Source: Beijerinckiaceae bacterium (lineage in GTDB: Bacteria > Pseudomonadota > Alphaproteobacteria > Rhizobiales > Beijerinckiaceae). From it: DNA of 64,000 bases. The stretch is from NCBI GenBank assembly GCA_027531565.1, contig JAPZSB010000007.1, forward strand, positions 310,001 to 374,000. Reading direction: 5' to 3'. A program made the position numbers and the translations under genes. Of the stretch, positions 17,890 through 24,862 are shown one piece after another; position 1 is the stretch's first letter; each line of letters opens with the position of its first letter. The notes under the pieces are model-generated. The model worked only from the letters and a program-made list of their open reading frames with translations, was not told the origin of the DNA and ran no database searches.

Positions 17890-18132
17890 TCAGAGCTTGT
17901 TATGGCTGCCGTCGCAGAGCGGCGACTTGCCGGTCTGCTTGCAGGTGCAGAAGAACGCCTTGCGGTCGGTATCGGCCGTCCATTTCATCGGGCTGAATTT
18001 GCCCTCGGCATTGTGGGAGCCGTCGCAGAAGGGCTGCTTCTTCGACTGGCCGCAGGTGCACCACCAGTAATCCTTGCCCTTTTCCACCTCGACGGGGATG
18101 GGCGCCGTTCCAGCAACATGCGGTTTTGTCAT
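17890..18132 (-). CDS. CDGSH iron-sulfur domain protein (two motifs)
   Basis: The 80-residue protein carries two zf-CDGSH motifs, CTCGQSKKQPFCDGSH and CTCKQTGKSPLCDGSH. Each offers the 3-Cys/1-His ligands for a 2Fe-2S cluster, as in type 2 (tandem) CDGSH proteins. Redox or iron-sulfur transfer is the usual proposal. The start was chosen at MTKPHVAG because GAGGGA precedes it. The open frame upstream encodes no family sequence. It is 41 bp downstream of a small exported protein gene and 8 bp upstream of the DUF4262 gene. Confidence 0.9.
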   Translation of the reverse strand: MTKPHVAGTAPIPVEVEKGKDYWWCTCGQSKKQPFCDGSHNAEGKFSPMKWTADTDRKAFFCTCKQTGKSPLCDGSHNKL

Positions 18133-18173
18133 GGTGTTCCCTCGTGCGAAGCCGGAACAAGCCGGCGATCGGT

Positions 18174-18650
18174 TCAATTCCCTCTGGCGCCGGCAATGAG
18201 CATGGCGGACCACCGCCAGCCATCCACCGTCGCGGGGTTGACGATATCGTCGATCCGCCAGGCGTTGTTTTCCTGCACAAGCTCGAAAACCAGCGTCTGC
18301 TCGGGCTGTTCCTTGAAGATGCGCATCCGGACCGAGACGCGAGCCTTCCCGGCCGACGGGCTTTCGGTGGAAAATTTGAGTGTTTCGCGGAAATTGTCGT
18401 CGGAATCCTGCGAATTTGTCGTCGGATCGAAATCGAGGCCGGAAACCGGCTCGTTCAACCGCCGCGAGGTCCGGATTGCCGCGGCATAGAGCTTCCGCAG
18501 CCGCGCGGAATAGGGCCGCTGGGCATCCTTGATTTTCGGGTCATAGACCTGCCGCACCACCGCCACCGGATCGGCCGGGGTGGCTTGCGCGAAAGCGGGG
18601 GCGGCCGCGAGGCCGGCCAGCAGGGAGAGGGTGAAACCGCGACGGTTCAT
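18174..18650 (-). CDS. Exported protein, DUF3828/NTF2-like, unknown function
   Basis: The 158-residue product has a Sec-like signal ([23 protein letters not shown]) with cleavage predicted after AFA or FAQA. The mature part ends with [18 protein letters not shown], a pattern seen in DUF3828 and NTF2-like periplasmic proteins. No catalytic residues are evident. Its ATG overlaps the glyQ stop by 4 bp (18647-18650), so it is translationally coupled to glyQ, an arrangement that makes it a fixed member of the glyQ operon. Confidence 0.75.
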   Translation of the reverse strand: MNRRGFTLSLLAGLAAAPAFAQATPADPVAVVRQVYDPKIKDAQRPYSARLRKLYAAAIRTSRRLNEPVSGLDFDPTTNSQDSDDNFRETLKFSTESPSAGKARVSVRMRIFKEQPEQTLVFELVQENNAWRIDDIVNPATVDGWRWSAMLIAGARGN

Positions 18651-19585
18651 GCCGCACCCCCCGCTTCGGTCTTCACCCAGGCGGCGCCGCAGGCCTTGGC
18701 CAGTTCGCGCACGCGGAGGATGTAGCTCTGGCGCTCGGTGACCGAGATCACGCCGCGCGCATCGAGCAGGTTGAAGGCGTGGCTGGCCTTGATGCACTGG
18801 TCATAGGCGGGCAGGACCTGCCGGTGGCGCTGGCCCTCGCCGCCTTCGCCCGCGGCCAGCAGGGCGCGGCATTCCGCCTCGGCTTCGGCGAAGTTGCGGA
18901 ACAGCTTCTCCGTATTCGCATACTCGAAATTGTGCCGGGAATATTCCTCCTCGGCCTGCCGGAAGACATCGCCGTAGGTGACCTTCGCCTCGCCCTCGAG
19001 GCCGTTGAAATTCAGCTCGAAGCCGTTGTCCACGCCCTGCAGATACATGGCGAGGCGCTCGAGCCCGTAAGTCAGCTCGCCCGCGACCGGCGCGCATTCC
19101 TGCCCGGCCACCTGCTGGAAATAGGTGAACTGGCTGACTTCCATCCCGTCGCACCAGCATTCCCAGCCAAGGCCCCAGGCGCCGAGAGTCGGGCTTTCCC
19201 AGTCATCCTCGACGAAGCGCAGGTCATGCAGGGCCGGGTCGATGCCGATGGCGTAGAGGCTTTCGAGATACAGCTCCTGCAGGTTCGGCGGCGACGGCTT
19301 CAGGATGACCTGGAACTGGTAGTAATGCTGGAACCGGTTCGGGTTCTCGCCGTAGCGGCCATCCTTCGGTCGGCGCGAGGGCTGGACATAGGCCGCATTC
19401 CACGGCCGGGGGCCGAGCGCGCGCAGGGTCGTGGCCGGGTGGAAGGTGCCCGCGCCGACTTCCATGTCATAGGGCTGCAGGATGACGCAGCCCTTTTCCG
19501 CCCAGAAGCGCTGGAGCGTCAGGATCAGGCCCTGGAAGGAACGGTCGGGGCGAAGGGCATCTAGCCCATGCGGAAATGCGGTCAC
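18647..19585 (-). CDS. glyQ: Glycine--tRNA ligase alpha subunit
   Basis: This class II aminoacyl-tRNA synthetase alpha chain of 312 residues, with beta (glyS), charges tRNA-Gly. Family sequence runs from [17 protein letters not shown] through [35 protein letters not shown] and the [10 protein letters not shown] motif near the active site. It leads the minus-strand unit glyQ - exported protein - CDGSH - DUF4262 - glyS. The 33-bp gap upstream ends at the edge of a 271-bp mobile-element-like sequence, so its promoter may lie within or beyond that element. Confidence 0.97.
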   Translation of the reverse strand: MTAFPHGLDALRPDRSFQGLILTLQRFWAEKGCVILQPYDMEVGAGTFHPATTLRALGPRPWNAAYVQPSRRPKDGRYGENPNRFQHYYQFQVILKPSPPNLQELYLESLYAIGIDPALHDLRFVEDDWESPTLGAWGLGWECWCDGMEVSQFTYFQQVAGQECAPVAGELTYGLERLAMYLQGVDNGFELNFNGLEGEAKVTYGDVFRQAEEEYSRHNFEYANTEKLFRNFAEAEAECRALLAAGEGGEGQRHRQVLPAYDQCIKASHAFNLLDARGVISVTERQSYILRVRELAKACGAAWVKTEAGGAA

Positions 19586-19618
19586 GGCGGATCTTCCCGG
19601 AAAAGGCGTCGGTTTCCC

Positions 19619-19889
19619 CTAGGACGTAAACTCACAAATCGGAGCGATTTTGATGGCCTTGCGGTTTGAAAATGGGCGGAAGCGGCTCGCAGCCCTGACG
19701 TCCGTCAGGGCAAGAGACGATTTCGGTCCAGTTTTGAACCCCAAGGCCACCGAAGGCGCGGCAAATCCGGGCCAGACCTTCCGTCCTGATCCTTGCAAGC
19801 CCGACGGCTTCCTGCGGATCAGGCCAGAAGCTCTGTTCTCCGGATTTCCTCGCGTCAAAACGCGCCCGATCTATGCGTTTACGTCCTAG
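19619..19889. mobile_element. MITE-like element with 35-bp inverted ends and two internal hairpins
   Basis: The ends CTAGGACGTAAAC (19619-19631) and GTTTACGTCCTAG (19877-19889) are exact inverses. Similarity continues to 35 bp with 27 matches. Inside are two long imperfect hairpins: A at 19654-19749 (outer arms TGGCCTT/AAGGCCA, tip GCCCTGAC/GTCAGGGC at 19692-19711) and B at 19756-19854 (AAATCCGG/CCGGATTT, CCTGATCC/GGATCAGG). Folded, the element gives a three-way junction. CTAG at both ends with TA as possible target duplication fits IS630/Tc1-mariner-type insertion. No transposase is encoded. Two antiparallel 79-codon open frames in it are symmetry by-products. Confidence 0.7.
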
Positions 19890-19940
19890 CCGAGCGCGCG
19901 GGCGGCTCGCAAGCCCCTTCGGCGCGGCAGGGGAGGGTTA

Positions 19941-19960
19941 ACAGGGCGTGAAAGCCCTGT
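19941..19960 (+). other. Small perfect hairpin upstream of the secreted-protein pair
   Basis: ACAGGGC GTGAAA GCCCTGT forms a 7-bp perfect stem with a 6-base loop. It marks the beginning of the leader block that recurs before the second gene, although the stem itself is not conserved there. No T tract follows. The rest of the gap 19890-20054 holds the duplicated leader and nothing else recognised. Confidence 0.4.
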
Positions 19961-20054
19961 GCGCGACCGCACCGCCGCCCGACACGGAAGACGGCATTGT
20001 CCCGGTCATGGCGCTTCCCCCCGGCGCCCCAACCCGAGACCAAGGAGACTTCCG
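19946..20054 (+). repeat. Tandem-duplicated leader, copy 1
   Basis: The block beginning GCGTGA and running to the start codon at 20055 aligns with 20396-20502. Shared pieces are CCTGTGCGC..ACCGCAC, TCCCGGTCATGGCGCT, CCGAGACC and the ribosome binding site. Together with the signal-peptide region that follows, it shows that the duplication included regulatory sequence. The 16-base core TCCCGGTCATGGCGCT is the best conserved part and may be a regulatory site. Confidence 0.6.
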
Positions 20055-20390
20055 ATGACCACCACCACCCTCGCCTCCCCGATGCAGAAGACCCGCCGGG
20101 CCAGCATGCTTGCCCTCGCCCTTTCCCTCTCCGCCGGCACGGTCGCCGGCATGTTCGGCATCGCCGCGTTCACCGCGGGCCCGGCCCAGGCCCAGTCCGC
20201 CGGCAATGGCGGCGGCGGCGCCAGCACGGGCGGCGGCGGTGCCGGAGCCAACCCGATGGCGGTCGGCGCAGCCGAGCCGAATGCGGTCGCCGAGCGGCAG
20301 CGCCCCGCACGGACCAGCTGCGAAGGCAGCGCGGGCCAGGTCAACACGACCAAGTGCCGCTTCGTCCTCCGCTCGACGCCGCGCGGCTGA
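20055..20390 (+). CDS. Small secreted Gly-rich protein, truncated tandem paralogue
   Basis: The 111-residue product has a signal peptide almost identical to that of the next gene (SMLALALSLSAGTVAGMFGIAA, cleavage near AQAQS), then a Gly-rich linker, then SCEGSAGQ...TKCR...RSTPRG. AAGGAG at 20042-20047 sits 7 bases before the ATG. It aligns with the downstream paralogue to RS-PR and then stops, and the duplicated leader of the second gene begins six bases later. It therefore lacks the paralogue's last 30 or so residues, including two Cys. Function unknown, periplasmic or extracellular. Confidence 0.75.
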   Translation: MTTTTLASPMQKTRRASMLALALSLSAGTVAGMFGIAAFTAGPAQAQSAGNGGGGASTGGGGAGANPMAVGAAEPNAVAERQRPARTSCEGSAGQVNTTKCRFVLRSTPRG

Positions 20391-20395
20391 GCCAA

Positions 20396-20502
20396 GCGTG
20401 AGGCCTGTGCGCAACCGCACTGCCGGAAGAGCCTGACCGGGGCATGGTCCCGGTCATGGCGCTCCCCCGGCGCTCCCCATTCCGAGACCCCGGAGAACTC
20501 CC
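20396..20502 (+). repeat. Tandem-duplicated leader, copy 2
   Basis: This block starts GCGTGAGGCCTGTGCGC six bases after the first gene's stop and runs to the ATG at 20503. It carries the same TCCCGGTCATGGCGCT core, CCGAGACC and a GGAG ribosome binding site as copy 1. The spacing from block start to ATG is 107 bases against 109 in copy 1, so architecture is preserved. Confidence 0.6.
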
Positions 20503-20988
20503 ATGACCAAGTTTTCGCACACCAAGACCACCACTTTCCGCAAGGCCAGCCGCTTCAGCATGCTGGCGCTCGCCCTCTCTCTTTCCGCCGGCACGGTTGC
20601 CGGCATGTTCGGCATCGCGGCCCTCACCTCCGGCCCGGCCCTGGCACAGGCCGCCAGCGTTGGCGGCGGTGGCGGCCCCGGCGGCAATGGTGGCAATGGC
20701 GGCCCCGGCGGCAATGGCGGAGCGGGCGCAAGCCCGATGGCTGCCAATCCGATTGCCGCGTTCAACCCGGCGCCGCCGAACAGGGAGCCGAATCGCGGAC
20801 GCGACCGGCCGGCCGGTGACAACTGCAATGGCAGCGCTGAAATGCTTGAAACGCAGAAATGCCGCTACAACCAGCGCTCGGCGCCGCGGATCGTCCGGAT
20901 CAACGGCTTCAGCAACTGCGCGATCATCCAGCAGGTGCCCAATCCCCATGGCGGGCCGGCAGAGTTCTATTGTGTGAAGCCGATGTGA
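20503..20988 (+). CDS. Small secreted Gly-rich protein, full-length tandem paralogue
   Basis: The 161-residue product has a signal peptide (FSMLALALSLSAGTVAGMFGIAAL, cleavage near ALAQA). A low-complexity Gly/Asn segment (residues about 52-80), a Pro/Arg-rich linker and a C-terminal Cys-containing region (DNCNGSAEM...TQKCR, GFSNCAIIQQ, EFYCVKPM) follow. The four Cys in the mature part could form two disulfides. It is about 64-66% similar by eye to the first copy across the shared part. No known family was recognised. A hairpin at 21002-21038 probably ends the transcript. Confidence 0.75.
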   Translation: MTKFSHTKTTTFRKASRFSMLALALSLSAGTVAGMFGIAALTSGPALAQAASVGGGGGPGGNGGNGGPGGNGGAGASPMAANPIAAFNPAPPNREPNRGRDRPAGDNCNGSAEMLETQKCRYNQRSAPRIVRINGFSNCAIIQQVPNPHGGPAEFYCVKPM

Positions 20989-21001
20989 CGCTGGCCTTCG
21001 A

Positions 21002-21038
21002 GGCCTGAAAGGCCGGCCCCGTGCCGGTCTTTCAGGCC
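21002..21038 (+). terminator. Probable terminator after the secreted-protein pair
   Basis: A 15-bp stem with one mismatch (GGCCTGAAAGGCCGG at 21002-21016 against CCGGTCTTTCAGGCC at 21024-21038) is followed by a T-rich but interrupted run (GGGTTTGTTTC). It lies 13 bp after the stop of the second paralogue and before the next gene's ribosome binding site. Confidence 0.5.
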
Positions 21039-21107
21039 CATGGGTTTGTTTCACGACCGTTCATGTTCGATCGGTACGCTCATTCCGGGCGACCCAAGGA
21101 GAGCACC

Positions 21108-21428
21108 ATGACCCGTTCTTCCCCCATGATCCTCGCTGCCCTGTTCGCAGCGATCCTCGGCCTGACCGGCCTCGCTCCGGCCCGCGCGGCCGGCATTCCG
21201 TCCGGCCCGGCCCTGACCCTGGATGCCCAGTCCAAGGCGCAGACCAGCCCCGTCTACCATCACCGCCGCCATTACCGGCCGTATCGCCACATCCATCGTC
21301 GGCACTACTACCGGCCCTATTACTACCGCCCGGCGCCGATCCATTACCGTCGCTGCGTCACCCGGCCGCGCGTGGTCTGGACGCCCTATGGCTATGTCCG
21401 GCGCTGGGTCCGCGTCTGCCGGTACTGA
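21108..21428 (+). CDS. Small secreted His/Tyr/Arg-rich protein
   Basis: The 106-residue protein has a signal peptide (MILAALFAAILGLTGLAPARAAG) and a mature part dominated by His, Tyr, Arg and Pro (repeated HRRHY, YRPYYYRP), with two Cys near the end (YRRCVTRP and VRVCRY). Such short basic aromatic proteins are common in alphaproteobacteria and are annotated as hypothetical. Metal or cell-wall binding is possible but not shown. AAGGAGAG precedes the ATG. A clean hairpin at 21451-21474 ends the gene. Confidence 0.75.
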   Translation: MTRSSPMILAALFAAILGLTGLAPARAAGIPSGPALTLDAQSKAQTSPVYHHRRHYRPYRHIHRRHYYRPYYYRPAPIHYRRCVTRPRVVWTPYGYVRRWVRVCRY

Positions 21429-21450
21429 GGTCCGGCCCGATCCATCCCCC

Positions 21451-21482
21451 ACCGGGCGGCGCAAGCCGCCCGGTTTCCGTTG
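21451..21482 (+). terminator. Intrinsic-terminator-like hairpin
   Basis: A perfect 10-bp stem ACCGGGCGGC/GCCGCCCGGT (21451-21460, 21465-21474) with GCAA loop is followed by TTCCGTTG on the plus strand. It lies in the 62-bp gap between the convergent His/Tyr-rich protein gene and the TrmN6-like gene. Confidence 0.55.
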
Positions 21483-21490
21483 CGCGGCGC

Positions 21491-22252
21491 TCATTCCTGC
21501 TCCGGCCGCATCGGCAGCAGGGCATGGCCATCATGGAGCGCAGCGGAGAGGTCAGTCGGGCGATCGCCCTCGAACAGGATCACCGGGGGCAGGATGGTCA
21601 GCCCCTGCCGCGACCCTTTCTTTCCTGAAACCAGCACGCGATGGGCCGGCTCCGGTGCCCGGGGATGGACGAAGCGGAACGCCAGGCGGCCGAAACGGCG
21701 CGCCATCGCCGCCAGAACATCGCCCAAGGCGTCCGCCCGATGGATCATCACGATCTCGCCCCCCGGCGCGAGCACCGTTGCGGCATTGCGCAGCCAGCCA
21801 TCGAGATCGCCGTCCAGCTGATGGGCCGCGCGCCGCACGGGGTCCGGCGAGGGGCGCCCGCGCCCCGGGGTGAAGTAGGGCGGATTGGTCAGGACGAGGT
21901 CGAACGCTTCCCGCAGGTCTTTCTCGCGGCCGAGGGCGAAGGCATCTGCCTCGCGGCAGGAAACACGGTCCGTGAGGCCGTTGGCGGTGATGTTGTGCCG
22001 GGCCAGGGCGGCCATCGCCGGGTCGCGCTCCAGCAGGACGACGCGCGCCTCGGAACGCCCCTTCGCGACCTGGAGCCCGACCAGCCCGGTCGAGGCACCG
22101 AGATCGAGGATGTGCCGCGCCCCGGGCGGTGCTGTTGCCGCCAGAAGAACGGCATCCGTTCCGGCGCGGTGGCCCCGCGCCGGCTGGCGCAGGAGGAGCG
22201 AGCCCCGGAAAAGCCGGTCGTCGGTGGTGTCGCTCTCCCCGTTCGCACCCAA
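21491..22252 (-). CDS. TrmN6-like SAM-dependent methyltransferase
   Basis: The 253-residue Rossmann methyltransferase has motif I LDLGASTGLVGLQVA, motif II LLERDP and the N6-adenine/amino signature NPPYF followed by TPGRGR. It resembles tRNA1(Val) (A37)-N6 methyltransferases, which open with a DRLFRGSLLLRQP-like segment. The tRNA target is inferred from the family. It is transcribed divergently from the polyprenyl diphosphate synthase gene, the arrangement seen in several alphaproteobacteria. It ends 17 bp from a convergent hairpin. Confidence 0.85.
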   Translation of the reverse strand: MGANGESDTTDDRLFRGSLLLRQPARGHRAGTDAVLLAATAPPGARHILDLGASTGLVGLQVAKGRSEARVVLLERDPAMAALARHNITANGLTDRVSCREADAFALGREKDLREAFDLVLTNPPYFTPGRGRPSPDPVRRAAHQLDGDLDGWLRNAATVLAPGGEIVMIHRADALGDVLAAMARRFGRLAFRFVHPRAPEPAHRVLVSGKKGSRQGLTILPPVILFEGDRPTDLSAALHDGHALLPMRPEQE

Positions 22253-22372
22253 TGCCGCATCTCCCTTGCCCGCCGGCGGCCACGCCTCACGTTGTATTTG
22301 GTTTTCTTCGCGTGGCGGCGTATGGAAAGCAATCGGGCACAGGGCCTTGGACGGAATTCAGAGGTTGGGATC

Positions 22373-23386
22373 GTGGGCGTCGTCGTTTCCTTCGGAGAGA
22401 AGCCAAGAGGCGAGACAATCGACCGGCTGGTCGGCTTGCTGAAAGACGACATGGCACGCGTCAACGAGACGATCCTCGCGCGGACCGGCTCCGACGTGAT
22501 GATGATCCCCGAAGTGGCGCAGCATCTGATTTCCTCCGGTGGAAAGCGGCTCCGGCCGATGCTGACCCTCGCCACGGCACAGCTCGCCCGCTATTCCGGG
22601 CACGGCCATATCAAGCTTGCCGCCTCGGTCGAGTTCATGCACACGGCGACGCTGCTTCATGACGACGTCGTGGACGAGAGCGACCTGCGCCGCGGCAAGC
22701 CTTCCGCGCGCAAGGTCTGGGGCAACGAGGCCAGCGTGCTCGTCGGGGATTTCCTGCTCGGCCAGGCCTTCAAGATGATGGTCGAGGTCGGCTCGCTCCA
22801 GTGCCTCGACGTGCTCTCGACCGCCGCCGCCGTGATCGCCGAAGGCGAAGTCATGCAGCTCGCGGCTGCCAAGAACACCGCGACGACCGAGGATGAGTAT
22901 CTCTCGGTCATCCGCGCCAAGACAGCCGCCTTGTTCGCCGCTGCGGCCGAAGTCGGCCCCATCCTCGCCGGCGCGGACCAGACGGCGCAGAAGGCCTGCC
23001 GTTCCTACGGGCTCAATCTCGGCATCGCCTTCCAGCTGATCGATGACGCGCTCGACTATGGCGGCACGGCAAGCAAGCTCGGCAAGAATGTCGGTGACGA
23101 TTTCCGCGAGGGCAAGATCACGTTGCCCGTGGTGCTCGCCTTCCGGCGTGGCTCGGATGACGAGCGGGCCTTCTGGCGCGAGGCGCTGGAAGAGGGTGCG
23201 CATGACGATGTGGCACTCGGCCGCGCGATCGAGTTGCTGAAGAAGCACCGGGCGCTGGAAGACACGGTCGAGCGGGCCCGCCATTACGCCGCCATGGCCA
23301 AGGACGGTCTTGCGCTGTTCCCGGCCTCGCCGATGCGCGACGCGCTGGATGAGGTTGTCGATTTCTGCGTGAACCGGGCGCATTGA
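22373..23386 (+). CDS. ispB: Polyprenyl (octaprenyl/decaprenyl) diphosphate synthase
   Basis: This trans-prenyltransferase makes the long isoprenoid tail of ubiquinone. Both aspartate-rich motifs are present: LLHDDVVDESD and LIDDALDY. The GGKRLRP motif also occurs. A GTG at 22373 preceded by GAGG at 22361-22364 gives the family-typical N-terminus (GVVVSFGEKPR) and 337 residues. An ATG at 22322 would add 17 residues. Chain length is not determined from sequence. The product supplies quinone used by the ETF-QO and oxidases in this window. Confidence 0.92.
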   Translation: MGVVVSFGEKPRGETIDRLVGLLKDDMARVNETILARTGSDVMMIPEVAQHLISSGGKRLRPMLTLATAQLARYSGHGHIKLAASVEFMHTATLLHDDVVDESDLRRGKPSARKVWGNEASVLVGDFLLGQAFKMMVEVGSLQCLDVLSTAAAVIAEGEVMQLAAAKNTATTEDEYLSVIRAKTAALFAAAAEVGPILAGADQTAQKACRSYGLNLGIAFQLIDDALDYGGTASKLGKNVGDDFREGKITLPVVLAFRRGSDDERAFWREALEEGAHDDVALGRAIELLKKHRALEDTVERARHYAAMAKDGLALFPASPMRDALDEVVDFCVNRAH

Positions 23387-23419
23387 CGCCCGGCGCCGCT
23401 CAGGGCGCGGCCCCAGGTC

Positions 23420-23938
23420 TCAGGGCAGCCCCCATTCGGCCGGATCCACGAAGAACAGGTCCGTATCGTCGGGCCGCGCGCCGGCTGCCGTCAGCATGGC
23501 ATGAACCTGCCCGCGATGATGCGTCTGGTGGTTGAAGAAATGCGCCACCAGCGCCCAGTTCGGACGCGAGACCTCGCGTCCTGCCGCCCCGGACATCCAG
23601 CTCTGCGACGCCGCCAGCCATTCCGCCTGCACCGTGCCGGCCCAGTCGAGAATCTCCGCGTCAAGCGCCACCCGTGCTGCCCGGTAATCCGCCCAGTCGG
23701 CGAACAGCGTCGCGGATAGCCGGTTGGGCAGAGGCGGTTTCGGCCGCCCGATGAACCGGTGCATCCAGACCGAATCGCCCCAGACAACGTGGTTCAGCGT
23801 ACCGAAGATGCTGCCGAAAAAGGCGCCGCGATCCAGCCGGCGTGCGGCCTCGTCGAGACTGTCCGCCGCCGTCACGAGGGACCGGTTCTGCCAGGCATTG
23901 TACCGCGCCATCAGGCGGACATGGTCGGGGCTGATCAC
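23420..23938 (-). CDS. DinB family protein
   Basis: The 172-residue four-helix protein of the DinB/YfiT-like metal-binding superfamily has His at LNHVVWGD and an HFFNHQTHHRGQVH segment, which together make the three-His metal site. Family members include thiol-dependent transferases, and the exact role is unknown. It converges with ispB (33-bp gap) and sits only 3 bp from ispE on the same strand, so co-transcription with ispE is likely. Confidence 0.9.
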   Translation of the reverse strand: MISPDHVRLMARYNAWQNRSLVTAADSLDEAARRLDRGAFFGSIFGTLNHVVWGDSVWMHRFIGRPKPPLPNRLSATLFADWADYRAARVALDAEILDWAGTVQAEWLAASQSWMSGAAGREVSRPNWALVAHFFNHQTHHRGQVHAMLTAAGARPDDTDLFFVDPAEWGLP

Positions 23939-23941
23939 GCG

Positions 23942-24844
23942 TCAGCCCCCCATCGGTGCGCGGGTCACGATGTCCCATCCGGGCAGGCGGAGCGTGGTCG
24001 AGGATACCCACCAGCCGGGGTTCCGGGCGGCAATCTCGTGCGCGGCGGCGTTGCGGGCATGGGCGTTCGAGAAAATGGCGTAGCAGGTCGCCCCCGATCC
24101 GGACATCCGCGCCAGCCAGCAGCCAGCCTGCCGCCGCAGCGAATCGAGCACCTCGGTGACCGTCGGCACCAACGCCTCGGCAATGGGCTGGAGATCGTTC
24201 CGCGTCTGCGAGGCCAGGAAATGCAACGGCTGCAGCGGCAGTTTCTCGTAGGAAACCGGTGGCCTCTCGTGGCGCTGGCCGGGCTGGAGCCCCAGCTGCC
24301 GGAAAATCTCGGCGGTCTCGACCCCGATCCCGGGATTGACCAGCAGGACCGGCGCCGGCTCACTGGCAAGGGGCGGGCCGAGTTCATGGCCGATGCCGGA
24401 TATCAGCCGCGTTTTCCGGTCGAGGCAGGCCGGCACATCGGCGCCCAGCATGGCGGCGCAATCGACGAGGCGCGGATCGGAGAACGGTATGTCGTTCGCC
24501 CGGGCCAGCAGACGCAGGGCCGCAGCGGCATCGGCCGAGCCGCCCCCGATCCCCGAGGCAACCGGCAGGGCCTTGACCAGCACGAAACGCCCCATGCGGC
24601 CCGGGCCGACATGCGCGACAAAGGATCGCGCCGCGCGCAGGACAAGATTGTCTTCGGCCACGGCAAGGGAACCGGCAAAGGGCCCCTCGATCGTGAGACC
24701 CAGCGGCTGGCCGGGAAGGAGATGCAGTTCGTCGCCGTGATCGGCAAAGGCGACGAGGCTTTCCAGCAGGTGATAGCCATCCGGCCGACGGCCGAGGACA
24801 TGAAGGAACAGGTTGACCTTCGCCAGCGCGAATTCGGTCAGCAT
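23942..24844 (-). CDS. ispE: 4-diphosphocytidyl-2-C-methyl-D-erythritol kinase
   Basis: This GHMP kinase phosphorylates CDP-methylerythritol with ATP, the fourth step of the MEP pathway that dxs begins. At 300 residues it has the N-terminal AKVNLFLHVLGRRPDGYH, the ATP-binding glycine-rich PVASGIGGGSADAAAALR, and a C-terminal MSGSGATCYAIF motif. It is 18 bp downstream of the TPR protein gene and 3 bp upstream of dinB-like gene on the minus strand. Confidence 0.95.
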   Translation of the reverse strand: MLTEFALAKVNLFLHVLGRRPDGYHLLESLVAFADHGDELHLLPGQPLGLTIEGPFAGSLAVAEDNLVLRAARSFVAHVGPGRMGRFVLVKALPVASGIGGGSADAAAALRLLARANDIPFSDPRLVDCAAMLGADVPACLDRKTRLISGIGHELGPPLASEPAPVLLVNPGIGVETAEIFRQLGLQPGQRHERPPVSYEKLPLQPLHFLASQTRNDLQPIAEALVPTVTEVLDSLRRQAGCWLARMSGSGATCYAIFSNAHARNAAAHEIAARNPGWWVSSTTLRLPGWDIVTRAPMGG

Positions 24845-24862
24845 CGGGTTGCCCTGCCCCGC

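Noticed and set aside
19650-19889. Two 79-codon frames as small proteins
   Set aside because: They are mirror images generated by the inverted ends of the mobile-element-like sequence.
20680-20745. Gly-rich repeats (GGNGGNGGPGG) as CRISPR or tandem DNA repeat
   Set aside because: They are in-frame codon repeats of a secreted protein linker, without spacers.
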